Positions 12,101 through 22,508 of a stretch of DNA of 64,000 bases are shown here, piece by piece; the first letter of the stretch is position 1; every line of letters starts with the position of its first letter. Both the position numbers and the translations under genes were made by a program. The DNA lies in contig OZ034979.1 in NCBI GenBank assembly GCA_964030785.1, forward strand, positions 39,675,984 through 39,739,983, read 5' to 3'. Source of the DNA: Siderastrea siderea. Its lineage: Eukaryota > Cnidaria > Anthozoa > Scleractinia > Rhizangiidae. The notes beneath the pieces were generated by a model. The model made no database searches and was not told where the DNA came from. It saw only the letters and a program-made list of their open reading frames with translations.

Positions 12101-12192
12101 TTGTCAAAAACATTAGAGAGAGCTTTCCAAGTGAAAGTGGACACTATAAGGGCTTTGAATATGAAAGGCCTTTGAACATGAAAGGGCTTTGA
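6101..12192 (+). CDS. P2X7-type cytosolic ballast-domain protein, 3 exons, 173 aa
   Basis: Exons are 6101-6225, 10573-10788 and 12012-12192. Junctions are GTGAGC donor/TTTAG acceptor and GTACGT donor/GTCAG acceptor, and the phases fit so that the frame stays open to TGA at 12190-12192. Exon 1 gives MTENVKPYQFEP and an acidic Asp/Ser tract. The exon 1/2 junction rebuilds the Trp of WCVCGNC, followed by SVCCRE, a later Cys-Ile-Thr-Asp stretch and AVCTNPAV. Exon 3 has YVAKRQYTRW, PSCVVKNIRESFP and GHYKGFEY. This order of Cys-rich, aromatic and PSC...IR..FP motifs is characteristic of the C-terminal zinc- and nucleotide-binding ballast of vertebrate P2X7. There is no channel part, so it is a stand-alone ballast protein. 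The start at 6101 is the Met nearest the conserved PYQFEP block; an upstream in-frame Met at 6029 is possible. Intron 1 contains the LINE. Its role in transposition or in the host is unknown. Confidence 0.75.
7205..7254 (-). ncRNA. Mirror hammerhead-like motif in the left Penelope arm
   Basis: This is the reverse complement of the motif at 7996-8045, including CTGATGA (plus strand TCATCAG) and GAAAC (plus strand GTTTC). It is the inverted-arm copy and would be produced only by minus-strand transcription. Confidence 0.4.
7351..7791 (+). CDS. GIY-YIG endonuclease C-terminal part of a Penelope-like polyprotein
   Basis: The 146-codon frame contains GAVYKIKCCDCQATYIGETG, then RLTEHK and HIAEHHLKTNH, then a C-terminal ISLESWF...LNRCQ. 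This is the GIY-YIG nuclease fold (Tyr-Ile-Gly core, following Arg and His/Glu residues) with the Cys-x2-Cys insertion typical of Penelope-like elements. The first 20-odd codons overlap the left inverted arm, so the natural start was upstream in the lost reverse transcriptase. The fragment probably has no function on its own. Confidence 0.65.
   Translation: MMLFLVAHTICVAHKPITTLRQLLTNVKDKDEPSDRRGAVYKIKCCDCQATYIGETGRNLNVRLTEHKRATRNGDINNHIAEHHLKTNHRIDWDSAECVTYSTDYYQRISLESWFTNLEQTPLNRCQQPPAPYKRLIADNNKTDKQ
7996..8045 (+). ncRNA. Hammerhead-ribozyme-like motif in the right Penelope arm
   Basis: The core CTGATGA at 8003-8009 is followed by a short GAC/GTC-closed stem-loop, then GAAAC at 8030-8034 and GTC. 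TTGACT just before the core can pair with AGTCAA just after the GTC, giving stem I of 6 bp. Stem III is minimal (AC/GU). Penelope-like elements are known to carry hammerheads with very short stem III. There is one extra base next to stem II, so activity is uncertain. A mirror copy lies on the minus strand at about 7205-7254. Confidence 0.5.
9340..10117 (-). pseudogene. LINE ORF1 (nucleic-acid-binding, coiled coil), frameshifted
   Basis: It starts at a Met at 10117 with a charged N-terminus (MADETSNLKRKERG). A long heptad region follows (SIGAVVKSLEENLNKVQSRV and onward), then YQRRENLRFYGI and, in another frame, QRVHRVGK and RPIIARFLRYQDRE. These are hallmarks of the L1-type ORF1p RNA-recognition and C-terminal domain (Transposase_22 type). 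At least two frame changes (near 9900-9960 and 9450-9560) break it, so it is a dead copy. Orientation and position upstream of the endonuclease frame fit a LINE. Confidence 0.7.
11751..11772. repeat. (TAA)n microsatellite
   Basis: ATTAATAATAATAATAAT run inside the second intron of the ballast gene, followed by an AT-rich stretch of the kind often seen in dispersed repeats. Confidence 0.7.
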
Positions 12193-13540
12193 ATATGAAA
12201 GTATAATGTTAATATCATCATAACCAGTTAACAGTCATACTACATGCACTCTTTTAGAGGTTTCTAAACTTTGTTGTTTTCTTCAATTACTACAGTGTAG
12301 TACTTAGTCTGAGAAAGAAGGGGGGAGGGGCTCCCATAGTAAATTGAAGGGGTGATTGTCATACCTTTAGGGGATAAGATTTACGCTTTGGCACCTAGGG
12401 TATTTAAGTAGATTATGGTCACTGTCAGAGTTGTTTCAATACCTTCTAGGGTTTTAGTTGCTGGCAGGGACAACTTCTCAGGAAGAATAAGCAGTACCTC
12501 CACATAAAATGAACATGAAGGACAACCTCAAAAGGAGTTTTGGGTACCTTAACAGGCTCTATTAAATGTTTTGTAATCACTCCCTTCATTTTTATATGGG
12601 TGAACCATTCCCTCCTTAACAAAATGAAAGCTGTTGTATAAAGGAGAGGTCTTTGATCCCATTTTTTTTATAGAAAAATTATAAAATTATATTGTAATAC
12701 ATGTACCTATGTATGTTAGGGCCATGTTTATTTGGCAGTAAAATTCTCAACATTTGTGGTCCTCCTCTCCTAAAAAGCACAAACATGTAACAGCCACAGG
12801 ACTTAAAAAACCAAGCAATTAGGCTACTTTATTGAATCTTGACTAATGTTGTGTCACAACAGCTTCTTTCTCTTGTCTAATGTGCTGGCTCATAAGTGGC
12901 TTAGGGAGGACCTGCAGCATTGCCTGGACTTCTCTTTGGGCAGCACCATATGATGGGAACTGTCTTCTTAGTTCGAAAAGCTCTTCAAAAAGTGTCTTGA
13001 TATAATCTATAAAGCCACTTTTAGCCTTTTATTCTTATTGTCTATTGTTTGCATGTACATATTTTTAGCGCTCCTACTATATTTACACATGTAATTTTAT
13101 TCTAACACTGAACTTGAAAATGACCGTTGAACGGTCGAAACGTCGTTCATTACTCGCGTTAACTTTTATTGCAAAATCAACTTCAAAGAACTTGTTGATT
13201 CTAAAGAGAGAAGAGTCAAATATGTGTGGTAATGGCATACATGTATTCCCCAAATCTGGAGCTATTACAATTTTTGTAAATTTGATTGGTTATGCAATAT
13301 GAGAGAGAGCCTTTGCGGTCTTTATCATCATCATCTGCAAATTGCATGCAGCTGTAGGTAGCTTTGTATGGGTAATGAGGTATTTGATTATGGTAGCCTT
13401 CAAGTGTACATTGTGATAGCAGTATAATTGCATCACCAATTTTTGTATTAGAGTTTTAAGGACACCCTGTTGCTTGGTTGTGTTACACTGTATTTTTGTT
13501 TATGGCAAAAGACTAATCTAATTTCCCCCTATTAAGTATT
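12193..13540. other. Spacer between the convergent ballast and transposase genes
   Basis: The two cargo genes converge on this 1.35-kb interval. No ORF is recognised. At about 13106-13150, TTGAAAATGACCGTTGAACG followed by GTCGAAACGTCG resembles the end of Penelope-like elements (a degenerate hammerhead-like stem plus GAAAC), so an old retroelement scrap may be present. Confidence 0.4.
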
Positions 13541-16500
13541 TTAATTACCATATGTGCAATCCTCTTTGACTTCTTTTGCTACCGCTCCTCCTTTTTTGTA
13601 TTTTGGGTACGAGTCAAACCACTGGCCAGCTCCTGCTTTCTCTCCACGCTTGAGTTTTCTTTGTGGTTTGTTTGCATTTTCATTAAAGTGAAGAGCTGCA
13701 ATTTGGGGTCTGAAAATTCAAGAACGGTAGCACTATTAATATTTATCCATTCTTTGTGCTTGTTCCACACACCCTTTGCTATGCTGCAGTAAGTGATCAA
13801 TAGTGTCTAATTTTTCTTACTGCCGTTGAAAAACATAAGCTTGCTTTGTTAGTGCTGAGAACATTATTTTTGGGAGGCTTTTGGCTCACGAGTACATGTT
13901 GCTCCTGTAAAAACATGAGGCATGCAACTACTTATAAAAAATCAGAATTCCCATGTGACAAGAAATAATTTCGATATTTTAACAATATGACATCTGTGTT
14001 TTGACTAGGAGCCACGAAAGTGGGTGTAACAGATTACCTTGCTTTCATTCCTTGATAGAAAAAGTGAGTGTGCTTGGGAGCAAAATAGATGTCAACTTTG
14101 TGCAGCACCTCAACTAGAGATGTTTGATGTTCAGGGGACAACTTTGGGATATCCTTGATTAAATGCTTGCTTGTTATAACTGACTCCAGTTCTTTGAATG
14201 CCTTGGAACCTGTTACAAACAAGAGGCGGAGACATCATTAGCATCTCATTTCTTTGAATATCTGAATTTGGAGAAGAAGAAGATAAAGAAGAAAAAGGAG
14301 AAGAGGAAGAAAAACATGTTGTAGATTCTCAACCTAAATGAAATTAATTGTAGATTCTAGACATATTTTTTCATCTTTTACTCTTAGCCCTTAATCTAAG
14401 CACGAATTTGTAAAGTGCAAGTACTAGAAAGGTCAGGTCATAGAAAACCATTAGATTTGCGCCCGGGGCGGGGGGTACACCATGTTAGTGGGCTATCCAG
14501 GGAGGCTCTGCCTGAGAGGGGTGCCTTTTTAAGCTTGCCGTATATTAAAGGGTAGGGAAAATTGCCATTTTCGTATACAAAAGGGTCAGAAAATCAGCTA
14601 CAAAGTGGAAGAAATGATGGCTAAAGCGAAGTGTGTCAAAGGGTGCCACATTTTGGCAGAAATGACTCCGCAACTCAGTGAATAACTCTGCAAAAACGTG
14701 GCGATAATAGGAAATTCTATTGTTTTGGCTTATCCTTGAGGTATAAGAACGGGGTGCAATTTTTGCCTTCCCGTACTTGGAAAGGCTTCCGAGGGCTCTG
14801 GTGTACATTTGTCACGTGATTTGTTATGGATAGCCATTTTGCCTTTACTTGCTCTCCATCACCATTGCTGCTGGCAGCACACCAGTACAAATGATTTGAA
14901 ATACTTTGTTTCCAATTTCCAAGAACAGCACATGATTGTTTCTTGGCAAGTGCCTCAATTTTCTTAGAGATGTCTAATTGCAAAAAGAGGAAAATAAAAC
15001 AAAAACATTATAGAAAATAGAAACACCCATAATTATATACTTGTTCATGAAAAGTAACATTGCAATTAAGCAGTACAACTTCAGTTGTTCTGATTTTAAA
15101 ACAAGGTAAATGCATCACTGGTTTATTCATTAGTATTGGGGCTTTGTCTGCGTGGAATAACTATAAGTGCTAATGGAATCAGGGAATCGCATGAAAACCT
15201 GAATAAAAATACTTATTAGATAACCAGCATTTTTCAGTAACTAAAATGTGCAGTTCCATGAGATATCTATGCCCTAGCCACATTGTCAAGTGGGTGGGCG
15301 TGTGTGTGTGTGTGTGTATGGGGGGGGGGGGGGCATCTCATAAGCCAACGTTTTCAAAATGAAATGTTAATGTAGGGGTTGTAAAAGGAAAGTCCTCCAC
15401 ATGGGAGGATACCCTGCAAGCAGTGGTTCCCAGTGAACGAGAGGACGGGAACCACTGCTAGCAGGGTAATGGGAGGAAGGACATTTCCTGACACCTCATA
15501 TTTGAAGAATAACTGGTCTGCCAAATTAGTCTTGTCAAATTTTGGCAGATATATTCTTTACCCAGTGTCAAGAACAACTTTAACTTACTTGTTGCTACAT
15601 GCCAGCAGTCAAATTTGTGGTTGATGTCTTTTTCATTTTCACGCATGTATCTTTTAATACCAGAGTGCCTGTCGGTGATCAAGGTCTTGATGGTCACCTC
15701 TTGGCTTTTGATTACAGCTAACCCTCTCTTCAGACCTTCGAGCTCCATGTGGTAGGAACGTTTAACCTCATTGCTCTGAAACCATCAAAGAGAACATATA
15801 AGACCACTGGGCCAAAACCAGCCTTTTTTTCAATCCAGGTTCCTTTGCCTCCGGTACATTACTACAAATTTATCCCTATCCAAGCCAATTTAGTATGCAT
15901 ACCATTGTATTTGGTATGCTTGACCAAACTTGGGTTTTAAAAGTTTTATATGGCTGGTGGGGGGAACAGGTCTGCTAATGTGATGATCTTACCTGACGAC
16001 CAGTTCACAAATCAGTTTACAATATTTTCTTGCTACTGACAAACAAATAATTGGGAAATATTTTTCTTCATGATTATTGATTCTTATATAATCATTTGAA
16101 ATACGCTACAAATAACTTGAAAGACATTCACCTGAACAAGTTCAACAGCCAGAACTTCATTAAGGTTGAGCTCCACCAAGTGGTATGTGCCATACTTGGC
16201 TGAATGGCCTGGGGAGTCACACCTTGCGTCTCCTCCAACGGCTATTTCTTTACCCTGCAGAGCTTTCAGTAGCGACAGCTGCTCTCTTTCCCAGCATCTG
16301 TTCACTGCAGATGCAAGATACAACCTTTGGAGCTTGTAGTATGTCTCCCGTGACATATACAAAACTCCAATATGCTTGAAGAAACTAGCCACTCTTGCAG
16401 GGTTGCTTCCTGTGAAGAGAGTTCCTGCAGCACACAGCATGTTTCCCCACGGCAGCCTGCTATCACATTGTTGGCTTGTCCAGTTCCTTATGTGGCCGTT

Positions 16501-18791
16501 TAAACACTTTGAAACAACGACAATCATGGAACCCACCTTTTTTTTAATTCTGGGTACTGATGGTGCAAGACACTTGTGGCACTTCTGGAAAAGCTCAAAC
16601 AAGTTGCTCTCAAATACCAGAAATTTCCTCCCAAATGGTACAGTTTCTTCCTTTATGTCTCCAGTTTCCTCATTCACCTCAACACCACTGTCTGGTTTGA
16701 TGTCTTCTAAGTCCGTAAAAGTACATTTGTGTGGATGTAGACACTTGTTAACAGTAACTTATAAGGTGAGGGCTTGTTTTTAGAAAATGAGAGTGGGATT
16801 CGATAATGCTGCAACATTCCTTTGACGTCAGAAGTGTAAGTAACATGGGAAACCAACTAGCAGAAAGGAAAGTAATCAACAATACAAGAAACAAGATAAT
16901 TTATTTAACTCAGCTCAGCTTAACAGAGGAAATAGATTAGAAATTAACATAGACAATTTAATACAATATAAATAAAAATCATTTACGTAGAGAGGGAGTG
17001 GGATCATCCAAACAGCAGAGGCTAATCTAAAATACCAACCACTCATCTCCACTGCTGCATTCACTGCACACACTTTCTGTATCTGACTCGTCCATGGCAC
17101 ACTCTATCTCTGTACTGGCTGGGACTGCTGACTTCACCGTCAGTTCAGGTTTTTGCTTGGAGTCTTTCAGTAAACCATCCTCGGACAAGGAACACTGAAC
17201 TGCGCTAGAAAGCACTGATGTAAAATAAGAATAATTAAGAGATGGTTGCCGATAATAATGATAATGATAGTGAACAATGATAATAACTGATTGAGGTCAT
17301 TAATAAAGCAATAATCTCCCTATCTACTTAATACTGTTACTTACTTTTTGGAGAAGCTGTTTGAATTTGAGCGGATTTGTAATTTGTTCGGGTCGTCTGA
17401 GTGGGACGGCTTTTCACCTGAGGAAATAAGAAAATAATACGTACGGTAATCATGGAAATTACTGTAATTTTTGGAACCGGGGAAAGGGTTCATAGGGGTA
17501 GAGCCTGACTTTCTTTATAGTTTGTAAAAACATACCTGTAACTGCTGTGTGACTGTCGTCTGTGAAGCGTTGTCATAAACCATTGTCCCATGTGTTTGAA
17601 AGGCAGCCTCTTTTTTCTCTGGACACACTTGTACTTCAACTGATTTGCTTTTGGATGACTTGGGTCGTTTCCACAAACCGTAAATATGCAAGCATTCCTC
17701 TTAAAAGTTGAAGTTGCATCTGTTTCTGTGATTTCCGGCGAGGATTCGTCAAGCAATTCTGCAAGAGTCTAAATTTTAACAAAATGGTAATAAGAATTAT
17801 GTTTTCAGTACACTGGGACTCTTGTTTAGAAAAGTAATAAAGGTAAGTGTTACAGGATGCTTGCGAGCTCTGAATGGCATTTAATATTTTAATCATAAGT
17901 CAATTCGGTCTATCAGCGAACAAAGAGATTATCAATAGCGTTTTTGGCCCACTTTTAAACCAGAAAAGACATACGTTTTCATCAGCTTGTAGGTATTACC
18001 GAATAATAAATGTAATAAAATTTTCTGCGCCAAGCAAAACTCCATGAAAACCCTGCGAATATTGTTTCTTTTTTGTATAGATGAACTCCGGAGAATGCAT
18101 TTTTACTCGGATAGTAGTTTAAAGACAAAAAAGTAGCTTTTATAAAGGCTTTTATACCAAAGAGGCCTAATTCCCGCCGCTTTATTAAGTTTGTCGAAAA
18201 TATTATCCAGAGCTCAAAATTTACGCTTTGAAAATCGGCAAATAAACGTATAAAATACAACATTGTAGACTTGTTTTACGCGCCAAAAACAAACAAAGTT
18301 TAAGCTTATTGTTTGGCAACTGCTACAAATTCTTAGTTCTTGATAGAAAAGGTAAACCAACTGAGAGAGTTAGCAGCCATGAAAAAGATTCAAGGTTGTC
18401 CTAATTTTATTGAACAAGATGCTAATTCTTACCTCCAACTTTCTACGTTTTGCAAAAGCTGAACGGACACAATTGGAGTTTCCGTGTGAAAAAGTCGCTC
18501 CGTTCTTCTGCGTATCGCTGTAACTTCTCTTCTCGCCTTAATTTTTGTTTTGGGTTCATTGCTATTGAACGCTGTACCCAACAAACTTCTCACTGCCAGA
18601 TTTTGTTTGAAACTGTCTTGAGTAAAGTGTTCTGCACAAAGACGTGAGTGTTTTGTTGGTTCAAATGATTCTCGTTTCATTCTTATTAGCCATTCTTTTC
18701 GTAGTTTTGCATTTTCTGGAAATTTAAATTTTATAGTGCTTATTCCACTCTTAGAATTGTTGCTACAGTTTATTGCAGCACAAAAAACCAT
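13541..18791 (-). CDS. THAP-domain transposase (Kolobok-like), about 9 exons
   Basis: Reading the minus strand, exon 1 (18791-18433, donor GTAAGA) encodes an N-terminal THAP zinc finger: MVFCAAINCSNN, then KFPENAKLRKEWLIRMKR and SRLCAEHFTQDSF, the C2CH pattern. Exons of an acidic/Cys middle region follow (about 17690-17536, 17418-17346, about 17212-17034). The core exon (about 16745-16132) has GNMLCAAGTLFTGSNP, VGGDARCDSPGHSAKYGTY and EVLAVELVQ. Exon 15775-15589 continues with SYHMELEGLKRGL, LITDRHSGIKRYMRE and FDCWHVA. Later exons give KIEALAKK and SISNHLYWCAAS (about 14973-14775), LSPEHQTSLVEV and YFAPKHTHFFYQGM (14209-14036), then ALHFNENANKP and SYPKYKKGG up to TAA at 13543-13541. This is the conserved order of a THAP-linked transposase family common in cnidarians. 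A dispersed repeat at about 14455-14785 has invaded the region after NHVTNVHQ and may disrupt one exon. Confidence 0.75.
15301..15333. repeat. (TG)n tract followed by a poly-G run
   Basis: Alternating TG for about 17 bases, then TATGG and a run of about 14 G. It lies in an intron of the transposase. Confidence 0.8.
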
Positions 18792-19089
18792 GTTTTTTCT
18801 CTCAAGTTCTCGGACTTGGAACTTCAAAACTCAGCAGTTTTGAATTTCCCGCAATTTTCCAGCTCGCCAACAGTGACGTCACAATTTTTTTCCGACAATT
18901 TACCGACAATTTTCCCGACCGCTCTACGACAACGAAGGCCAAAAAATGGCATATTTCAACTCCATTATCTCTGTGATTCCACGTCCAATTAATTTGAAAC
19001 TTCAGAATATGTTTATTTGGTACTTCGTGAACACAATGTATTAAAATCGGACTGAAAGAAAAATTTCGAAATTTGGGTTTATTTGACCT

Positions 19090-20310
19090 TTAAGGCAATG
19101 TCGGTCTAGAAAGCCAACTTTTTGCTATTACATCCGCGCAAAGAATAAACCACCTCGACTAAGGTTTTTCTTTCTTTTTTTTTTTCAGGAGCCTTGCATG
19201 AATGCTGATGATATTTACCATGAACTCTGATGTCCTAGACGTAGTACATACCTTATTATCCTCTCTTCTTCGTCGAGTATTCTCTGAGCGACAATAATTT
19301 TGTTTAATTCAGTGTACTGGGAGTACCGTGCCACATGAAATTCAGACAGAGTCCAAATGCTTGAGCTAAGTCTCATAAAATCCACACGAGTCTTACTATA
19401 CTAAGTCATAGTTTAAAATACCAAGTCATTCTAAATTCACATGTCAAAGTGGTTTACAACGGGTCTCGAAATTCGTATGACAAAGTCATTTTGTATTCCA
19501 TTTAAATTATTGGCGATGTTTAAGAGCAACTTTATTCAGCGATTTTCTCAACAACTGAGAACACTGGTGAGGCCTTCTCTAACTGTAAACGATTACCCTG
19601 TAAACCGGAAATATAGCGCTACACTTCATTAGGGGCAGCAACAAGAATTTCCTTAAATAAAGCACATCATTTCTTCACAGTGGTCACGAGCACCACTCGC
19701 AGGTATTTCTTATGCGTTGGTATCGATACGGGCCCGTGGTGTGGTAGATAAGGATAGGCCCGTATCGATATCTACCACACCACGTTCTTAGTAAAGCAAC
19801 AAGCAAAAACAAAGTCTCACTTTTGCAAAATACAGACGAAGTATGACAGCGTACACTATAAATGCTCTTGGCTTGTACCATGATCTTTTTGTATATGCAG
19901 GAAAGACAAAAAATGTCTTAACCGACAATCTACATATCCTAGACACCATAGTGCCACGAGACAGTAATGCTCAATATATGGCTTTCACGTAAATGATAAA
20001 ACATCAAGAGCCAATTATATTATTTGAATTATGCTTCAAATAGGAGTAAAAGATCTGCGGTGTAAACCAAGTTTAAAACGATCAGCCAGAATATCAGTTC
20101 AAATGTCCCATACAATAAATGGGTTTGGTTGGCGTGTAACGCGGACCAAAAAAAGCCTAAGTTAGACTGAGGTACTTATCTACGACTAGATTTAGACCTG
20201 GTTAAAATGACTGCAATACTTGATTCGTAGATTCGCAAAACACTGAACGGTCGGTCTATGCCACCTTTTCAGTGGCTCAAGATTTGACCTCAATCACTAA
20301 GGGGGCAATT
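19090..20310. repeat. Tandem host segment, copy B (right part) and partial copy C
   Basis: This continues copy B after the transposon: 19093 onward matches 3966 onward (AGGCAATGTCGGTCTAG, CCTTGCATGAATGCTGATG). 19880-19998 matches 5330-5490. The piece at about 20175-20310 repeats the copy start (TTTTCAGTGGCTCAAG) as a truncated third copy. No gene recognised. Confidence 0.7.
19721..19783. repeat. Interleaved inverted repeats (A-B-A'-B')
   Basis: TATCGATACGGGCC (19721) pairs with GGCCCGTATCGATA (about 19757), and GTGGTGTGGTAGA (about 19736) pairs with TCTACCACACCAC (19771). The arms are interleaved rather than nested. No known function. Confidence 0.7.
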
Positions 20311-22508
20311 TGACAGTTTAATAGTTTTCTTTCCCTGAATTGCAGCCTAAATAAGTTTACCACAAATAAAAGATTGCCCGGCCGGGTAGTTGCTTTACCA
20401 ATTAATGACAATTTCCATCATGAATCTCTAGCAACCCCCTTGCCTGTTTACGTCTTTGACGTTGGGTGACAATTTACCGATGCAATCGGTTAATTTTTGG
20501 GCTCAAGCTTTTCGGCAATTAATTGCTAAGCCAAAGCGGAAACCACGAACTCTTTCGGACTTAAACAAAACCACGTGAATCCGTTACGTTTAGCAGTAAA
20601 TATCCCGTGATAATAAGAACAAATAGTAATAAACAAAGAAACAAACAAGCAGAAGAGATTTTTGCGTCTTGAGTTAGTAAAACTTTTCTTTTAACATCAT
20701 TAAGCCCGTTGAAGAGCGCGAGCTGTCGGAAAGCTTCTTTGAAGAAAGCGACCACACGAAAGAGCACCACAACTTCATGACAACACAAAAGCTAATTGTA
20801 TAGTTTAATTATTTCAAGCCCACAATGAATAGAAAGGTTGCCTCTAGGGGCAGCTTATTGTGTAGCAATAAAGGATACGTGTCTTATTGTTATTCCGAAG
20901 TTATATTTTCATTCTCGAATTATCGGTGTGTTAGATTAGGCCGCTTGCGCCAAATGAATTTGTAGGCACGTCCCTCGCAGGCCGCCCTGAGCGAGCTAGC
21001 ACCAAAGTTTGTGGGTCTGAGCAAATTGCCTGTTGAATTTCCGTCTTATTCCAAAGAGCTATAAGTTAATAAAAGAGATTATTTCTTTACGACTCAGTCT
21101 TTGAAACTTGTTAAATAAAATAATTTCAAGAATTCGTGCAAATTTTCTTGACAAGGTTGTTATTAAGACAGGAAAACGTGTAGGCCTTCCATGGATGGCT
21201 CTCTGCTTTAATTACACAGAAATTCTACAGTACTGTGTCAAGTCAAGTTATTTGTGTCTTTCTTTATTAGTTTTAATCCTTGTGAGGCATCTATGAGTGT
21301 CATTGGTGAGATTAAGCGTCTTTAGATTTCCAGCTTTATCGCTTAAACGTTATAACAACACACCGAAAGCCAAAACAAACAGAAGAACACCTATCATTAA
21401 TCTTTGGAAAACAGAGAAGTCAAAATGCTACTTTTCGTGCTTCCTAGAAACTCCAAATTGCAGAGAAGGGAAAGCAATTTCATCACGCGCGTTGTAAGAA
21501 GGCGGTTTGATCTGCAAACCACATTGAAAAGCCGTTTCCGAAGAGAGTTAATTGACTGAAACATTTTCGAGAAATGGCGGTCCCTGTTGTAGCTATTGAA
21601 GAGCAGTGACACAAGTAATTTCTTTCTTATTCCTATTCAAGTCTTAATCACCTAATTTGTATGGGGCTATTGATTTTAAATTGCATTTTTCGCTGTTTCT
21701 TAATTTAAAGCTTTGAAAGGGTCTTCGCGAAGGTAAAGCGGTACAAATTGGTTTCTTTGAAATGTGAAGAGGGTACTACTTAAGTTAAAGTGGCCTGTGT
21801 TAACGCCTCTTGAAAAGCAAAACGAAACAAACATTGTTAAAGGTAAAGCTGTCTACGAATAAAAGTTGTCTTTTTGATTTCATCATATAACGAGGAAATG
21901 GCGAAACTCTTCGTTCACAAAGTCACGTAATTTTCTCATTGTTAACAAGCTCTTTAAAGGAGCCCAAATTAATTAAAAGAAGGGGAATCAAAGAGAATAC
22001 TAAAATACCGAGCAAACTTGTCAATTCTTGGTCACGGCACAAAGCTTGCAATCGTGGAGTAAAAATTGTAGCTGTGGGACATTCAGACAAGTAATGGTAA
22101 CACAGTTCTTTTAAGTAATGAGTACACATTTTGATAGCATATTTACCCTGCAAGCTTCTTCGTTTATTATCCTCTGTCTTACGGATTAAAATTGAAGTTG
22201 TAATTTCGCCGGCTCTGTGTGTGGGCGGGAACAGCCTTCTCTAGGTATGCTAGTTCAGGATTTGAACTAATTAGAAACCCTTAGATAACCATGCTAGAGT
22301 TATTGTTGACCGCTTAAGCGTATGCAGACACGCAGACTGCAAACAAAACTGATAGTTTTTAGTGGTTATTGCTAATGTTGGTGCCTAATCCATTGTTTTG
22401 TGTGACGGCAATAAACACATGCCAGCCGATTTATGAAGGCGAATTAAGATTCTTCAGTCATTACAGCTCTCTATACACACAAGTGAACAAGGTTGTTAGA
22501 CTTACAAG
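20311..22508. other. Upstream region of the Wnt gene
   Basis: No protein or RNA gene recognised in 2.2 kb; the ORFs are short and featureless. Three CTTTGAA strings (21099, 21711, 21755) resemble TCF/LEF core sites. No convincing TATA box is visible near the exon 1 ATG. Confidence 0.4.

Larger units (their letters stand above)
5738..19089. mobile_element. 13.35-kb Kolobok-like THAP DNA transposon carrying a P2X7-ballast gene
   Basis: Left terminus AGGTCAAATAAACCCAAATT (from 5738) is matched by its reverse complement ending at 19089. The inverted repeat is perfect for about 21 bp and recognisable for about 45 bp. TTA flanks both ends (5735-5737 and 19090-19092), and the empty site with a single TTA survives at 3963-3965 in the tandem sister copy. 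Inside are a minus-strand THAP transposase (right half) and a plus-strand gene for a P2X7-ballast-type protein (left half). Removing the nested LINE leaves about 9.45 kb. The THAP transposase and a TTA/TTAA-type target suggest the Kolobok superfamily. The strict 3-bp duplication would also fit other superfamilies, so the name is an inference. Confidence 0.8.

Noticed and set aside
22037..22153. Short ORFs (60-113 codons) in Wnt introns and flanks
   Set aside because: Size and composition fit chance in AT-rich DNA; none carries a known motif or is conserved between units except where noted.
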